The notes below the pieces were generated by a model. The model was not told where the DNA came from and did no database searches. It saw only the letters and a program-made list of their open reading frames with translations. The position numbers and the translations under genes are program-made. Below are positions 11,861 to 23,699 of a DNA stretch of 64,000 nucleotides, piece after piece (positions within the stretch are counted from its first letter, which is position 1; every line of letters begins with the position of its first letter). This DNA comes from Theocolax elegans (Eukaryota > Arthropoda > Insecta > Hymenoptera > Cerocephalidae): assembly GCA_026168455.1 (NCBI GenBank), contig CM047429.1, positions 58,099,623 to 58,163,622 on the forward strand, read 5' to 3'.

Positions 11861-14800
11861 TTTTTAATATCTTACTTGTCTAATTTTGTTGTTAATATTG
11901 TTTTTGTGATAATGATAATGTGATAGTAATTCTAACAAAATAATAAAAAAAAGAAATACAATTCGATTATGTATGTTCAGTTCAAATTATTTAAACTTGT
12001 ACTCGAATAAGTGAGTGGTTTTATATACTATATTAAAAATTTCATGTACATAGAGATGATCTAAACTACCGACATATAAAAAACAACGTATAGTAAAATT
12101 TAATACGAATATATTAATTTTCACCATAACCATTGAATTATTTTACTGACAGTCTGCACATTCATTGAACAGTATATAAACATTTTTAATAGAAATACTT
12201 TTCTCAGTACGCTCAAGGTAAATGTGAAGCAATCTCTGTATATACTTTAAAAGAGGAGTAAGTAGCCTTTTAAAAATCCTGAGCTAAAAAGGAGGTCCGT
12301 TCATAGACATCGATATATACGCAATCACGTCGGTTCTTCATCGCATTTAAATATGTATGCGTCGGAGGTCGAAGGCCAGCCTACATTCATTGACAGCCAG
12401 CAGCCTCTGCCACACTTGCTTCCGCCGTGAAGTGCACGTTAAGTTGATGCGATGTGTTCTATATATAAATTTATACTTATACGACTTGTTTCTCCTACAG
12501 AATTCGCTCGTTTAGGCTGATTCTGCATTTTCTTATATCCTTGGAGATTTATTTACAATATGATAGTTTGTCTTAGATTTTACGTTATTATATATACATA
12601 GATCAACATGGTTGAAATGTTAATAGTTACGAAGCAGCAAGCGTTTAAATAAATCGCTTGTACATTATTATATTTTTACTTATTGAATTAATGAAAATGT
12701 GTGGTAAAAAATGCCGTAGTAAAAAAAATTAATTATTATTTAACAATTCCGTCAATCGTAAACATTTTTATTTATCCTATCGCTTTCACGATAAAAATAT
12801 TATCCTAACGAGTGTACTTGCCGGTCCAACAAAATTTGGGAGTACACATATTTTACGTTATCTTATCTGACTATAGATTCTTGTCAAATTTACATGATCG
12901 TATACGTCAATGGTGCGAGAAATCCAATTTCTTTTTTTTTTTTTGTAAATTATCTACTGAGTTGTATTTTAATCTATTCCGAGGATTCGTCTTAAAAAAT
13001 AAGTATATCTTTTATCTCCAAGAGTTATATATGTATATAGTTTAAAAAATTGGTATGGAGAAAATTCTACGTACACGTCTAATAAACTATATATTCATTT
13101 TACAGCACTCATGTTACGAACGGATATGGTCGTAACCATTATATTTATACATTTCATTATTTATATAGTTAATCTTTGATCGCATAAATGATCGAGGTCT
13201 ACTATTCATCCGAATTGTCGCGTACTGTCAAAATGATACATAGGTATATACGTAACGCACGCGTATGTATAAAGATGTACAGTATACCTTGGAAATGTAT
13301 AGGAAATAAACAAAGTTATTAGGGTAACAAGTAGGTACAGTTATTGTTCTTTAAAAAACTATTATTAGCGCGGAGCCAATCAATTTCACCACTATTACTG
13401 TTCTTGATATAATAACAGGCCTACTTCACTTGGAATCATCCGGTATAATATGCACTACCGACTGAAATTCTAAATTCGCATTGCGGAGCAACTTAACCGA
13501 CCCTTCTATATATGTATATATACATGTACATATATACCTATATATATACGTTATCGTTAACTTTATGAATTTCAAGAAGTTATCGATGAAACGGAACGAT
13601 GCATTTTAATGAATCGATACATTTAGTAGAATTATGTAACTCGCCTATACTTTTTCTATACTGCGACGAAATAATCTGTTGCTTTTTTTACAACTTTTTA
13701 TATTACTTACAGCGTTGTTTATAATTTTATAATAATTATATTGATGGATGTGCAAATATTGAAACGTTTAATCAATTTACTAGAAAATTATTATTAAATA
13801 ATAATTATTATCACATCTCTTGTTTACATTTACCAACGAGGTTTATAGCGTGTATGATAATGAATATTTTTACATATAGAAAAACTTAATTTATTTTAAA
13901 TACGACATTACGTACAAAAAAAAATAAATAATTTTTCAACAAACAATATAATTTTGTTATAATGTAGTTGTTATTTTAAAATTTTTCTATACTATTGTAG
14001 AACGTATTAGAAAGCGAAAAGGGATTTCGGATTGACGTATATAAAAATCCAAAAATTACTGCACTTCGAAGATTCTTATTTGATAAAAAAATATAATTCC
14101 TCGTTACGACACAGTTGTGTAAAAGTTGAAGAAATTCGTTTGAAATATTGTTGAAAAAAAATATCCCTTATAACTCGAGAACGATGAAAGTGACAACGCA
14201 CCCCCCCGAGCGAAGCCGAGCATATACGTCGGCGCAACGTGATCCCACAGGTCATAGTTTTTTCTTTTCCCGTGCTAATAAAACGGACGTCAGTGAGGCG
14301 ACGAAGGCAGGACACTTTGAAAAGGTCGATATCGTCGTCGCGCGCATCTAACCATCGAAGGGTAAAACCCCGTATGACGGCTATCTTGCTTATATATACA
14401 TATACACGAACATTACACTTTACGCAACGTTCAAATTTTTATTTTCGCACAAATATACAAATGTATTTGAGAAACGATTATTTCAAAAGTGAAATATTAA
14501 TTATTATAAAATTTTAGAATCCGATTTGAATACAACGGAGTTGTAAGTACAATTTAATTTGATACATTCAAATCGAACATCTTGGTGTAATTATAATAAT
14601 TGCCTGGTGAACTTTCACAGCCACGTATCTTAATAAATTAATCGCATTAGCCTATAATAAAATTTGCAAACAATATAAAATGCAGCGATAGGGTGTTGTA
14701 ATCGTTCGATTCGAATCGGTCGTATAAGCTAAATCTACGATTAGGAAACTGTGTGTATAAGTAACGATCGTTTCTCGCGTTTTGCGAAATAATCTTTACA

Positions 14801-15267
14801 CTAAGAATAGATAAATATTTAAATCGATTTTAATAAATGTGAATTGATAATTGAAGAATATTCGAAAAAAAATTGATATATGCGCCTATTGCATTGTTAT
14901 AAAATCGCTTATACCATTTACAGTATTGGTCACATGAATATACATATTACGTTTTTCGTTGAATATTAAATTGTGTCAACAAGTATAACTGAAACCCAGT
15001 GAAAAATAGGTAATTATCAGGAAAGCATAATAAGTAAGGGATATATAAAAAGAAGTAGAAATTATACGAAGGTCCTTGATATACATTTGAAATAGTGCAA
15101 AGCGAGTAAGTGTGCGTATAGGTATATATATATATAGTGTACGCAAAGAAGCCAGGGGGTTATCGTCTTCCGATCCCGACGTCTCGCGTGCGCTCGATGT
15201 GCCTAAAGAGGGAGGGGGTCCTCCGCGGGTCACCGGCGCCGACCACGTAAACACCCTATCGCTCTCG

Positions 15268-15268
<1 letters not shown>

Positions 15269-15293
<25 letters not shown>
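15269..15293. repeat. CT dinucleotide microsatellite
   Basis: An unbroken CT run within the island at about 15140-15360, followed by further TCTCTGT-type sequence. Confidence 0.9.
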
Positions 15294-15304
<11 letters not shown>

Positions 15305-15843
15305 CTGTCTCCCTCCATCTCTCGCGAAATTAACGACCAGATAACGACCGCCGGACTTACGTAATAAAAAAGCAAACTCGAGAAGCTGTCGAGAATCCTC
15401 GATCGCTAATTATTCGATGGGTATTAACGATCTAATCGAGTTACGCGAACATTTTCATTCTCTTTAGAATTAGATGTAACGATGAAATACATTAGTATAC
15501 GGTGTCACGTATAGAAATTTAAAAAAAAAATTAGTAATTACTTTATTTTAACAATTTTATACTTTAGGTATATCGATAAAATTTTTTTTTAGAAATGAGT
15601 ATTTTTATTTAGCTCGCGTCGAATGTAAATCGAAAGTACTTATAGATTACGTATAAAAAAATTAAAAAAAAAGTCGAGAATTCAGCAAGGATGAAGACGA
15701 CATTTTATAGCACCTTCGACATTTTCATTACTTCATCCATATAGTTACGTACTCGAGCGATTAAGTGGCGAATCGTTTCATTAAATCATCCGACCACCTT
15801 CTAATATAGATATACCCTATACCTCTGCACAAAATTTTATAAA

Positions 15844-15867
15844 TCTATCTATCTATCTATCTATCTA
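15844..15867. repeat. TCTA tetranucleotide microsatellite
   Basis: Six consecutive TCTA units. Confidence 0.9.
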
Positions 15868-16740
15868 GACATGGTTGCAGCTTTATTTCATCGGTCTTGT
15901 TTAACCAAACTATTTTAATGCGCGCGCGCGTTCGCTCGCACATGTAAGGGGAATAATTATCGAGTTTAAATATATATGGAGATGTTAAACGAGAACTATA
16001 TAGATTTCTTATCGTTCGATGAATCAGGTTGCTTAAGAATCCCCAGGCTTTAAACTTTTTTTTTACAACTCGTGATGTTTTTGTAATTTTCCACCATTGC
16101 GTGAAACGTCGCTATATATATGTACCTATATATACACTTGCTTCCGATTGCGAAGTCGGTATAACGAAATATTTTTCAATATAGAAGAATAATATTATAA
16201 TGCGAAGTTAAAAATTTTATTTGGTATATGGATTTAATTAGTAATGATTGTATTTATTTGACAGTATAAACATGTAAATTATTTGATTTAAAATTACATA
16301 ATTGTAAATTAATCTTTGAATGTACTGCAACGTCTATTTATAATATTACTGATTATAGTTTCTAGACCGATTAAAGTATATATATAAGCGATAGATAAAC
16401 AATGGTATAATTCTTACAACTACTAACCCGAATTTTGATTTATTCTGCATTTTTATAGAAATGTTCTTACACATACTGTATTCATTACGTAATAAACTTG
16501 AAATGTTGATATCTCGTATTATGTGAATCTACTTATATTCCGAAACAAAGTGACGCAATAAATCAGTATACCACGTTTAAATATTCTTATAGTAATTATA
16601 TATACGCTATACGCGTACTCAACAAAAAAATATAGTGAAGTCAACAATATATAGTTATAGGTTCTACGTGTATTACAATGTATATACAATTCACAGTTAA
16701 ATAAAAAATATTATTTTTAATATCTCTGATCCAACTACTA

Positions 16741-17200
16741 CACTTAGAAAAATGTATCCTTGTGATTAGAGGATTGTCGTCTCAAATGGGACTCAATAAA
16801 TAATCCATTTGATATTTATTTTAGACTTGACTCTACTCATCTACGAGTAATGGAAGATCAGTGCTAACTGTTTGACAATTATTTGTACTTGAATAGGTCT
16901 GCAAAATCTGGCAGACGAAATGTCGTACAATTTTTAAAATCACAATTGGTTGTTAATTTCATTACAACCTGGGTTTAACCCTTTAAAATCGTTATTTTGG
17001 ATTTTATTAATCCATTTGATACTTAACGATTCTTCTATAATCCAGAAAATTCGATTTGTATTTAGAATAGTGAGATATCTTGATATTTTAATGGAATCTA
17101 CTTGGTGTAATAGAAGAATCGTTAAGTATCAAATGGATTTCATATTGAGTCCTATTTGAGACGACGATCCGCTAATCACAAGAATACATTTTTGTGAGTG
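16741..17200. mobile_element. Mariner-type MITE with about 75 bp terminal inverted repeats
   Basis: The left end CACTTAGAAAAATGTATCC and the right end (minus strand) CACTCACAAAAATGTATTC are each bordered by a TA dinucleotide (16739-16740 and 17201-17202), as expected of Tc1/mariner target duplication. The inverted repeats extend about 75 bp inward to the CCATTTGATA block, at roughly 85 percent identity. No transposase frame is present, so this is a non-autonomous element of 460 bp. A second, inner palindrome is nested at its right side. Confidence 0.75.
17009..17144. repeat. Inner palindrome nested in the MITE
   Basis: AATCCATTTGATACTTAACG with the following ATTCTTCTAT (from about 17009) is repeated in inverted orientation at about 17108-17144 (atagaagaatcgttaagtatcaaatggatt). 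Arms are about 36 bp and almost identical. The right outer inverted repeat therefore has two possible pairing partners, one at the far end and one close by. Confidence 0.8.
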
Positions 17201-17202
17201 TA

Positions 17203-19873
17203 CTATAGATAATAATTTTAGAGAAAATGCGTATAGGTAAAATAAAAGGAGCGAGGTACATTTTAGCGGAGACGTCGATGCGAGGGTAACGCATATATTC
17301 TCTCGCCATTTTCCATCGCAAATTACGATGTCGGTCCAGCGAAAAGGGAGGTACAAGGGATGCTGCTGGTTGAGGGCGGTGTTATCTCGATACCTACCCC
17401 TCGGTTTATATAGTCCACTGGTTTTGCCTACTCCCACATTCTTCTTCACTCCTTCGTTCTTTGAAGTTGCGAAATGTTGATTGCTCGCGTATTTGTTATA
17501 AATACGTTTTTTTTACCGCATTAACTTATTAATTTTAGAGGTACTCTGCGGCAAGTGCTATATATAGATCAAAATATAGTGTTACGGAACATACGGTTTT
17601 GTATAGAGTTTTGTTGTATTACAAGTAAATCAATTAACAAGAAAAATTTGACACAAAAACAACGATGTGGTTCTAGAATATAATCGTAAAAAGTTGTATT
17701 AATTACGCAATTATTACTCATTTATTAGTTAAATTATTCTAAATAATTTTGTAATGCATTATATAAAAATACTGAAAATGTAACTTATATCATTTTTACT
17801 TAATTTAAGTGCGTAATAATTAAAGTCAGTTACGAAAAATCAAAAAGTTCAATATATAAAAATTTTTTATTATAAAAATCCACAAAATTAAAATAACAAA
17901 TTTAATCAGTAATATATGCATTGTAATCGAGAAAACGAAGGATAATGTATAGGATGTAGGTAAACAATGTCAGACATCGACCATAAGGTATAAAAATGTG
18001 TGATGGTAAAACGCAATCGAGCCACGCAACCTAGTCACCCTCGTAAATACATACACGTGTAAGGATGGCATGGATTAACCAACCGGAGAATTTCAATTTT
18101 TAATCGAGTTAGCTATGCGTATATAGACATACACGGAAGAAGTTCGCGCGCAACGACGTGTATATATAACTTAATTCTGTCGTGTCATGCAATATACGAC
18201 CGATTTTAAAGTGCATTTTCATCTTTCCCATTTTTGTACGTTAATTTACTATTTTTTTTATATAAATTAGTAATTTTAAATATATACTGCATGAACCCAC
18301 GTACTATACATGAAAATATGTTTATATTTTTGTGTATGTGTTTATAATTGAAACAGCTGATTATATACTTTTGCATATTATAAAATCAGTATATTTTGTG
18401 ATATGATCATTTTATTTAAAAAATAGGTTTTTGCGGCAAATGTATTCTGCGTGCTCGCACGGTGTACTTGTAGAAAAAGCAAAAGAGAACGCGTAGCGAA
18501 TTTAGGATGAGCGAGACGCGCGCCAGACGGAGAAAGAGAGCTAGGTTGACGAAACAGGGTGCGGTCTACCCCGGAATCGATACGACGAGAAAGCGCGCGC
18601 GCTTTCCCCTTTTCCTTTCCCTCTCTTTCTCTATGCTCCCTCTCTTGAGTTTTTTGCCCTCTTTAATGAACCTGCGGGTCTTTTCGTCCAAGTGCTTCGA
18701 ACCTTGGGCTTCTTCCGTCTTATTCACGATTCTCTGATTATTCGCTTTGACACTGATGATTTTTTTTTCTTTTTTTTTCGTATATCGAGTGTATCGACGA
18801 TTATTTTAAATAAAAATAATGTTATTATTTTAAATAAATATTAATAATTAAGGTAACTATTTCGATTATTTAATCTAATATGATTACTATCAATTAGAGT
18901 CTATTAGTGATAGATATAAGAATTCGTGAACTTAATAATTATATATGTACTAAGCTAAGAACTTAAATATTTATGATATTATAATACTATTTATCCATTC
19001 GTTGAGGGCAATATTCTCGATATTGAAATGTACCGAGGATATAAGAAACTATAAGAAGTTGTTGCGATTTTAGTATGCACGTTATTTATTACAATTAACA
19101 AATATTTACAAGAAATTTTCAATGAAACTATGGTATGATAATACTACGTGAAATTTTTAATCTCTGTTTCCACTGTAAGTGTATTATACATATGAGTAAC
19201 AGAAACATAAAGTAAATAGAATTTTAACAAACATTTTTTATTTAATTACAAAAAGATATCGTCTTTTCAAATTTACATTCTAAAAATAATTTTGGTCATT
19301 TTCGAAAAGAGATAAGCTCAACTATAACTTAAATTCAATGAATGGTATTTGTCAATTTTCGAAGATTGAAAGTCAACTTAAAATTCCACATTATGATTAG
19401 TCTACTTTCAAAAATCAATGTCATACGCGAGATTCCTCGAGAAAAATGTGACTTTCTCCAACTCTAAATCTCTTATGTCTGATTATGCTAGAATCCGTTG
19501 CAACATTGATTAACAATGTAATTTGTATAAAATTTTTGTTTAATATTATAAAAAATATTTTGTTACAAATTTTTTAATTTTTTTATTCTTGAAAACTAGA
19601 TAAAATGAGAAAATAAAAATATTACAAAATGTTAATGCTATTTTTAGATTTCGTATTATACACGTACATTCAATAACTTTACATGATATTTACATGTGAT
19701 GAAAATTTGAAGAAGTGTATAATAAAAGTGCAATACTAATGATTGTATACCAATTCTTGGTACAAAAATTTCATAATATAAAATTATAACATTTTCATAT
19801 TAAATTTACACATAATGTAACAACAGCATTCAACTTTATACATAAAATATATAAACTATTTTATTTAATTATA
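17203..19873. other. Gene-free stretch with two GC-richer islands
   Basis: No supportable gene. Islands lie at about 17260-17460 and 18430-18740; the second includes ggagaaagagagc and a CT-rich tract. The last kilobase is AT-rich and lies 3' of the methyltransferase gene. A sense AATAAA (minus strand, 19860-19865) begins only about nine bases after its stop. Confidence 0.45.
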
Positions 19874-21705
19874 TCACTGGGCTAACTCATTTATTTTCTG
19901 TTTAACAAGTAAATATTGTCTTTTCATTTCAAATGTTATAATACCTAATGCTGTTCCTACATTCAAACTATCTATTTTATTATCTAAAGGTATATTCACT
20001 CGCGATCCATGTCTGCTATTAATTAAATCAAAAGCTTCTTTACTTAATCCTTCTGTTTCTCCACCAATAATTAAAACTACTTCACTCATAGTATAGTCAA
20101 CAGCATCATAAGGAATCGCTGGGAGACTACATATTTTTTTATGTAATGTTGAGTCAAATGCTTTCTCTTCTCCTTTTGAATTTTCCATTTGCTTTTCGAA
20201 TATTTCATTTCTTTCTGATTTCTCTTCTACTGATTCTCCTTCATATATTTCGTCTGACTTCATTTTTGTTACTATTGCTTCGTCTACTACTCTTTCTTTC
20301 TCTTCTGTTTTTAATTCAGCTTCTGTTTCACCTTCTACTACTTTTAAAACTGTAGATTCTCCTTCTGATGGTTTTTTTATAATTTCTTCATTATTAGGAA
20401 TTTCAGCCTCTTCATTTCTCTCAAAAACAAAAGGATTAGAATTATTATCGGCAAGATAAATATTAGCTTCTATCTTTATTAATTCTTTGATTTCTGTCCA
20501 TTCCATAGATGCAAATACTGGAACTTTAAATTGTGTACCCGCTGCACTCCTCAAAGTCTTAAGATCCCATAAGTCAACGCAGCCTAAATCAAATGGAATT
20601 ATAAATTTAATATGACTTTTTACTATACAAAAGTAAATTTAGTAATTTTTTTAGCTTGAATATATTTTTATTATTTTATACAAGAAAACATAGCATCAAA
20701 TATTATTATTAAATAATTATACTATTTATAAGTATTAAAACAATTAATTATTTAATTAATTATTAATTTAAATTAAATATTAATTAATAATTACAAAAAA
20801 TGGACTAACCTTTAGTTAATATTACTTTTTCACAACCAACTCCAGCAGCAACTCTTAAAATAGACCCCATATTTCCAGGATCCCGGACATTGTCACAGAT
20901 AATAGTTATGGGTAATGAAGCATTTTGTAATTTTATTGGTTGTGGTTTACAAAATATTCCTAAAATAATTTATAAAATAAAATAGAACATATTTAATTTT
21001 AATTAATATATTAATATACTATTTACCAAGTATGCCTGGAGAAGTTGTTAAGGATGACCATACTTGAATTTTTTTATATGGTATTTTATATAATTTACCA
21101 GTACATTCACTTAACATAGCTAGATCTTTTACGTCATCAAATCTGCTGAAAAAAATTGCTTCTGGAACTACTTTAGCTTTGATAGCATCTTTTATAATAC
21201 GTTTACCTTCTATTATTATTTGTTCACCCTTCTTTTTTTGTTTCTTCGTTTTAAGATTTACCATATATGTCCTAAAATACAACATTTATAATGTAATCTA
21301 TATTACAATAATACTAGATTTATATTAATAAAAGTTTACTAACAAAAATAGTTTTTCATTTGTGTGTATTTTGGTATGGATTGATAATGAGTTTCCAAAC
21401 TCTTTATACTCTTCTTTCATATACTCTGACGTTGTTTGTTCATCCGATTCAGTATTATTTATTTCTGTTTTTTTATGTTTAACTTTTCTTAATCGACCAT
21501 CAAGATTTTTTACTCGCTTAACATGAGTAGGTTTTGTATCTTCTATGTTAACATCAAAAAGTTCATCTTCATTCACAATAGCTGCATATTTTCTTGGAGC
21601 AAATTTACCATACATGTGTGACTGAATTTTTAAATATGATTCTATCTTTATTACGCGATCCACTCCTCGAGTTCGCATAGATGACAGTACCATTTTTAAT
21701 AACAT
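19874..21705 (-). CDS. MRM3: Mitochondrial rRNA 2'-O-methyltransferase 3 (SpoU/SPOUT family)
   Basis: Four exons join in frame into 488 residues: 21344-21705, 21027-21271, 20810-20959 and 19874-20583. All introns are GT-AG. The product is expected to methylate ribose in the mitochondrial large-subunit rRNA, using S-adenosylmethionine in the mitochondrial matrix. Residues about 130-200 match the substrate-binding segment (KKQKKKGEQIIIEGKRII). SPOUT motif 1 is at 226-238 (NVRDPGNMGSILR), motif 2 at 425-432 (IGGETEGL) and motif 3 at 449-464 (NIPLDNKIDSLNVGTA). The N-terminus is basic and could be a mitochondrial presequence. An acidic, low-complexity insertion of about 105 residues (about 300-405) separates motifs 1 and 2. 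Downstream in-frame ATG codons could also serve as starts. The gene is divergent from mRpL16. Family assignment is firm; the MRM3 subtype is inferred. Confidence 0.88.
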
Positions 21706-22393
21706 TTTGAATATAATTTAAATATTTAAAAAAACATACACCAACGAAATTAAACATTTAAAAACATTCTTATAGGTTAGGTTGCCACGAGTTTGTTATT
21801 ACAATTATATTGTATGTTTAAACTAAATGACAGTTATTAATTCATAGATTAATGAAGAGTGAAAAAAGTATTTTCTGACGAATTTTTAACAATAAACAAT
21901 ATAATTTTATTACTTTATTATAAAAAATAATTATCTGATATCGGGAGCACGAGTTACTTGTTTCAACAATAATGCGCATGCGACATGTCGTACTAAAAGA
22001 ATGCAGACATTTGCTGTATTGTATAAATATTTATTTTAATTTAATAATATCTACTGTGATATAAGAAAAGTTGTAATATTCATTAGTGAAAATTAAAAAA
22101 TGTCAGTTTATTTTCAATTATTTACTTAATATAACTTTTTAATAACTTTGCATGATATTCGAATGTAACTGATTTTTCGCGCCTAGCCGTGTGCGGACTG
22201 CGGACAGTGCGGACTGGAGAGCTAGCTGTGCGCGCATGCTGTAAACATAACCAAAGACTATCTTTTCTGACATAACCTTATATTTACTGCTCCGAGATCC
22301 TTCGATTTCGGAGAAAAATTCTTATTGTAATGATTAAATATATTTTAATTAATTAGTGAGTTTTATTGGTTTGTGACTATCTTTTTAACCAAG
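21706..22393. promoter_or_regulatory. Shared head-to-head promoter region of MRM3-like gene and mRpL16
   Basis: These 688 bases separate two divergent start codons. The segment near the L16 side (about 22180-22330) is distinctly GC-richer, with CpG-containing runs such as ttttcgcgcctagccgtgtg and a repeated gtgcggact. The opposite side carries taggttaggttgcc. No TATA box can be assigned. Co-regulation of two mitochondrial-translation genes is an inference from the arrangement. Confidence 0.5.
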
Positions 22394-23563
22394 ATGTTTG
22401 TACGTTCTTTACTGGAAAGCTGTCGCCTCACAGGTAAGAAATAACATAACAATTTATATACAATGGTTGTGTTACTAAGAAAATAATAATTAATTTATAA
22501 ATATTTACAAGGCTTTGCACCATTAAACAATGTATTTGGATTTAACGTACAATCTGCTGGTATCAAATGCTTCGCACCACCACCAAAACTCAGTAAGTTG
22601 ATACAGGTTTATTATTTTATATGTATACATTTATTATTTATAAGAATTATTAATAGATGAAAATGTACTTTTTTAATTAGATGTTGAAGTTCCACCCGAT
22701 AGTAGAGGGAGAAAACTTCCAATGTATCATAAAGTACCACAGTATCCACCAAGTTTAAGACCATTTAAAATGCAAAAACGTCTCAGATATATGAGAGGAC
22801 CTGAATTAGTATTAAATAAACTTTTGCATAAACAGTATGGAGTTATAGTAAGTCATAATGCCAATATTTTTATATAAATTTATTATTTACAAGTATAAAT
22901 ATTTTTTAATTATAATACAATTATGAATTTAGGCTTTGATAGGTGGGCGATTAAAATATGGACACTTTGAAATGGTTCGTTGGACATGTAATAGAAAATT
23001 ACCAGACAATGTTTTTGCAAGATGGAGAATTGATGCTCCTTGGCAGCCTGTGACAAAAAAGGTATATTATTAAACACAAATCCGCAAAGTTAGTAAACTT
23101 AAAGATTTAAGATGATAATGAATTTTTAATGATATTTAATTAAAAAAATCAATAATGTATTACTTACAGGGTCAAGGGCAGCGAATGGGTGGAGGAAAAG
23201 GATCAATTGATCATTATGTTACACCTGTCAAAGCTGGAAGAGTAATCATTGAAGTTGGTGGACCCGTTGAATACGTAGTGGTAATTTAAATAAATAAATT
23301 TTAAATAATTTATATTTTATTGTATTTTAAAAAATATATTCTACTAGGTAAAAAAAGTATTGGAAGAAATAGCACATAAATTACCATTTAAAGCAATGGC
23401 AGTGACTCAAGAAATGTTGGACCAACGAGCAGATGATGAAATGTATCTTGAACAAAACAATGAAAATCCATACACAATGAAATATATTATCCAAAATAAT
23501 CTTGGAGGTTGTCATAATTGGATATGTCCAATTGATAAGTATTATTTTGGTAAACATAGATAA
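22394..23563 (+). CDS. mRpL16: Mitochondrial large ribosomal subunit protein uL16m (L16)
   Basis: Six exons join in frame into 247 residues: 22394-22433, 22512-22592, 22681-22847, 22933-23061, 23170-23280 and 23348-23563, with GT-AG introns of about 70-110 bases. The protein is a structural part of the mitochondrial 39S subunit, near the peptidyl-transferase and tRNA-binding region. The first 30 residues are rich in hydrophobic and basic residues with no acidic run ([14 protein letters not shown]...), fitting a mitochondrial presequence. The L16 core follows: [17 protein letters not shown], then the family signature [13 protein letters not shown] (about residues 145-157), then [15 protein letters not shown]. 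Length agrees with animal mitochondrial L16 (about 250). An AATAAA at 23691-23696 is a plausible poly(A) signal. Confidence 0.95.
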
Positions 23564-23690
23564 TTTAATTTACTTGTTTTTCAACTATATTATAAAAAAT
23601 TGTTATTAAAAAAATTATTAAAAATAACTACTTTTAATGCATATTTATCCCCCAATGTACTAAAAGTTTTTATAATTGATTTTATAAAAT

Positions 23691-23696
23691 AATAAA
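23691..23696 (+). terminator. Candidate poly(A) signal of mRpL16
   Basis: AATAAA lies 128 bases after the mRpL16 stop codon, followed by a GT-containing AT-rich stretch (gtgtatataatac). Position and context fit; cleavage is not shown. Confidence 0.5.
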
Positions 23697-23699
23697 GTG

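Larger units (their letters stand above)
11861..16738. other. Gene-free stretch with three GC-richer islands
   Basis: No supportable gene. Islands of higher GC and CpG occur at about 12280-12450, 14180-14390 and 15140-15360. None shows an extended frame with coding character. The rest is AT-rich with tata-type runs. Confidence 0.45.

Noticed and set aside
14700..14720. gttcgattcgaatcgg, which resembles a tRNA B-box
   Set aside because: No A-box or acceptor stem at the right distance, so no tRNA cloverleaf can be drawn.
18507..18737. 76-codon frame with an Arg-rich start
   Set aside because: It follows a GC-richer island and a CT tract; it has no conserved motif, and its Ser/Leu/Phe content is what a CT tract produces.
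20146..20355. Leucine-rich plus-strand frame
   Set aside because: It is the antisense shadow of the Glu/Lys-rich insertion of the MRM3-type gene.
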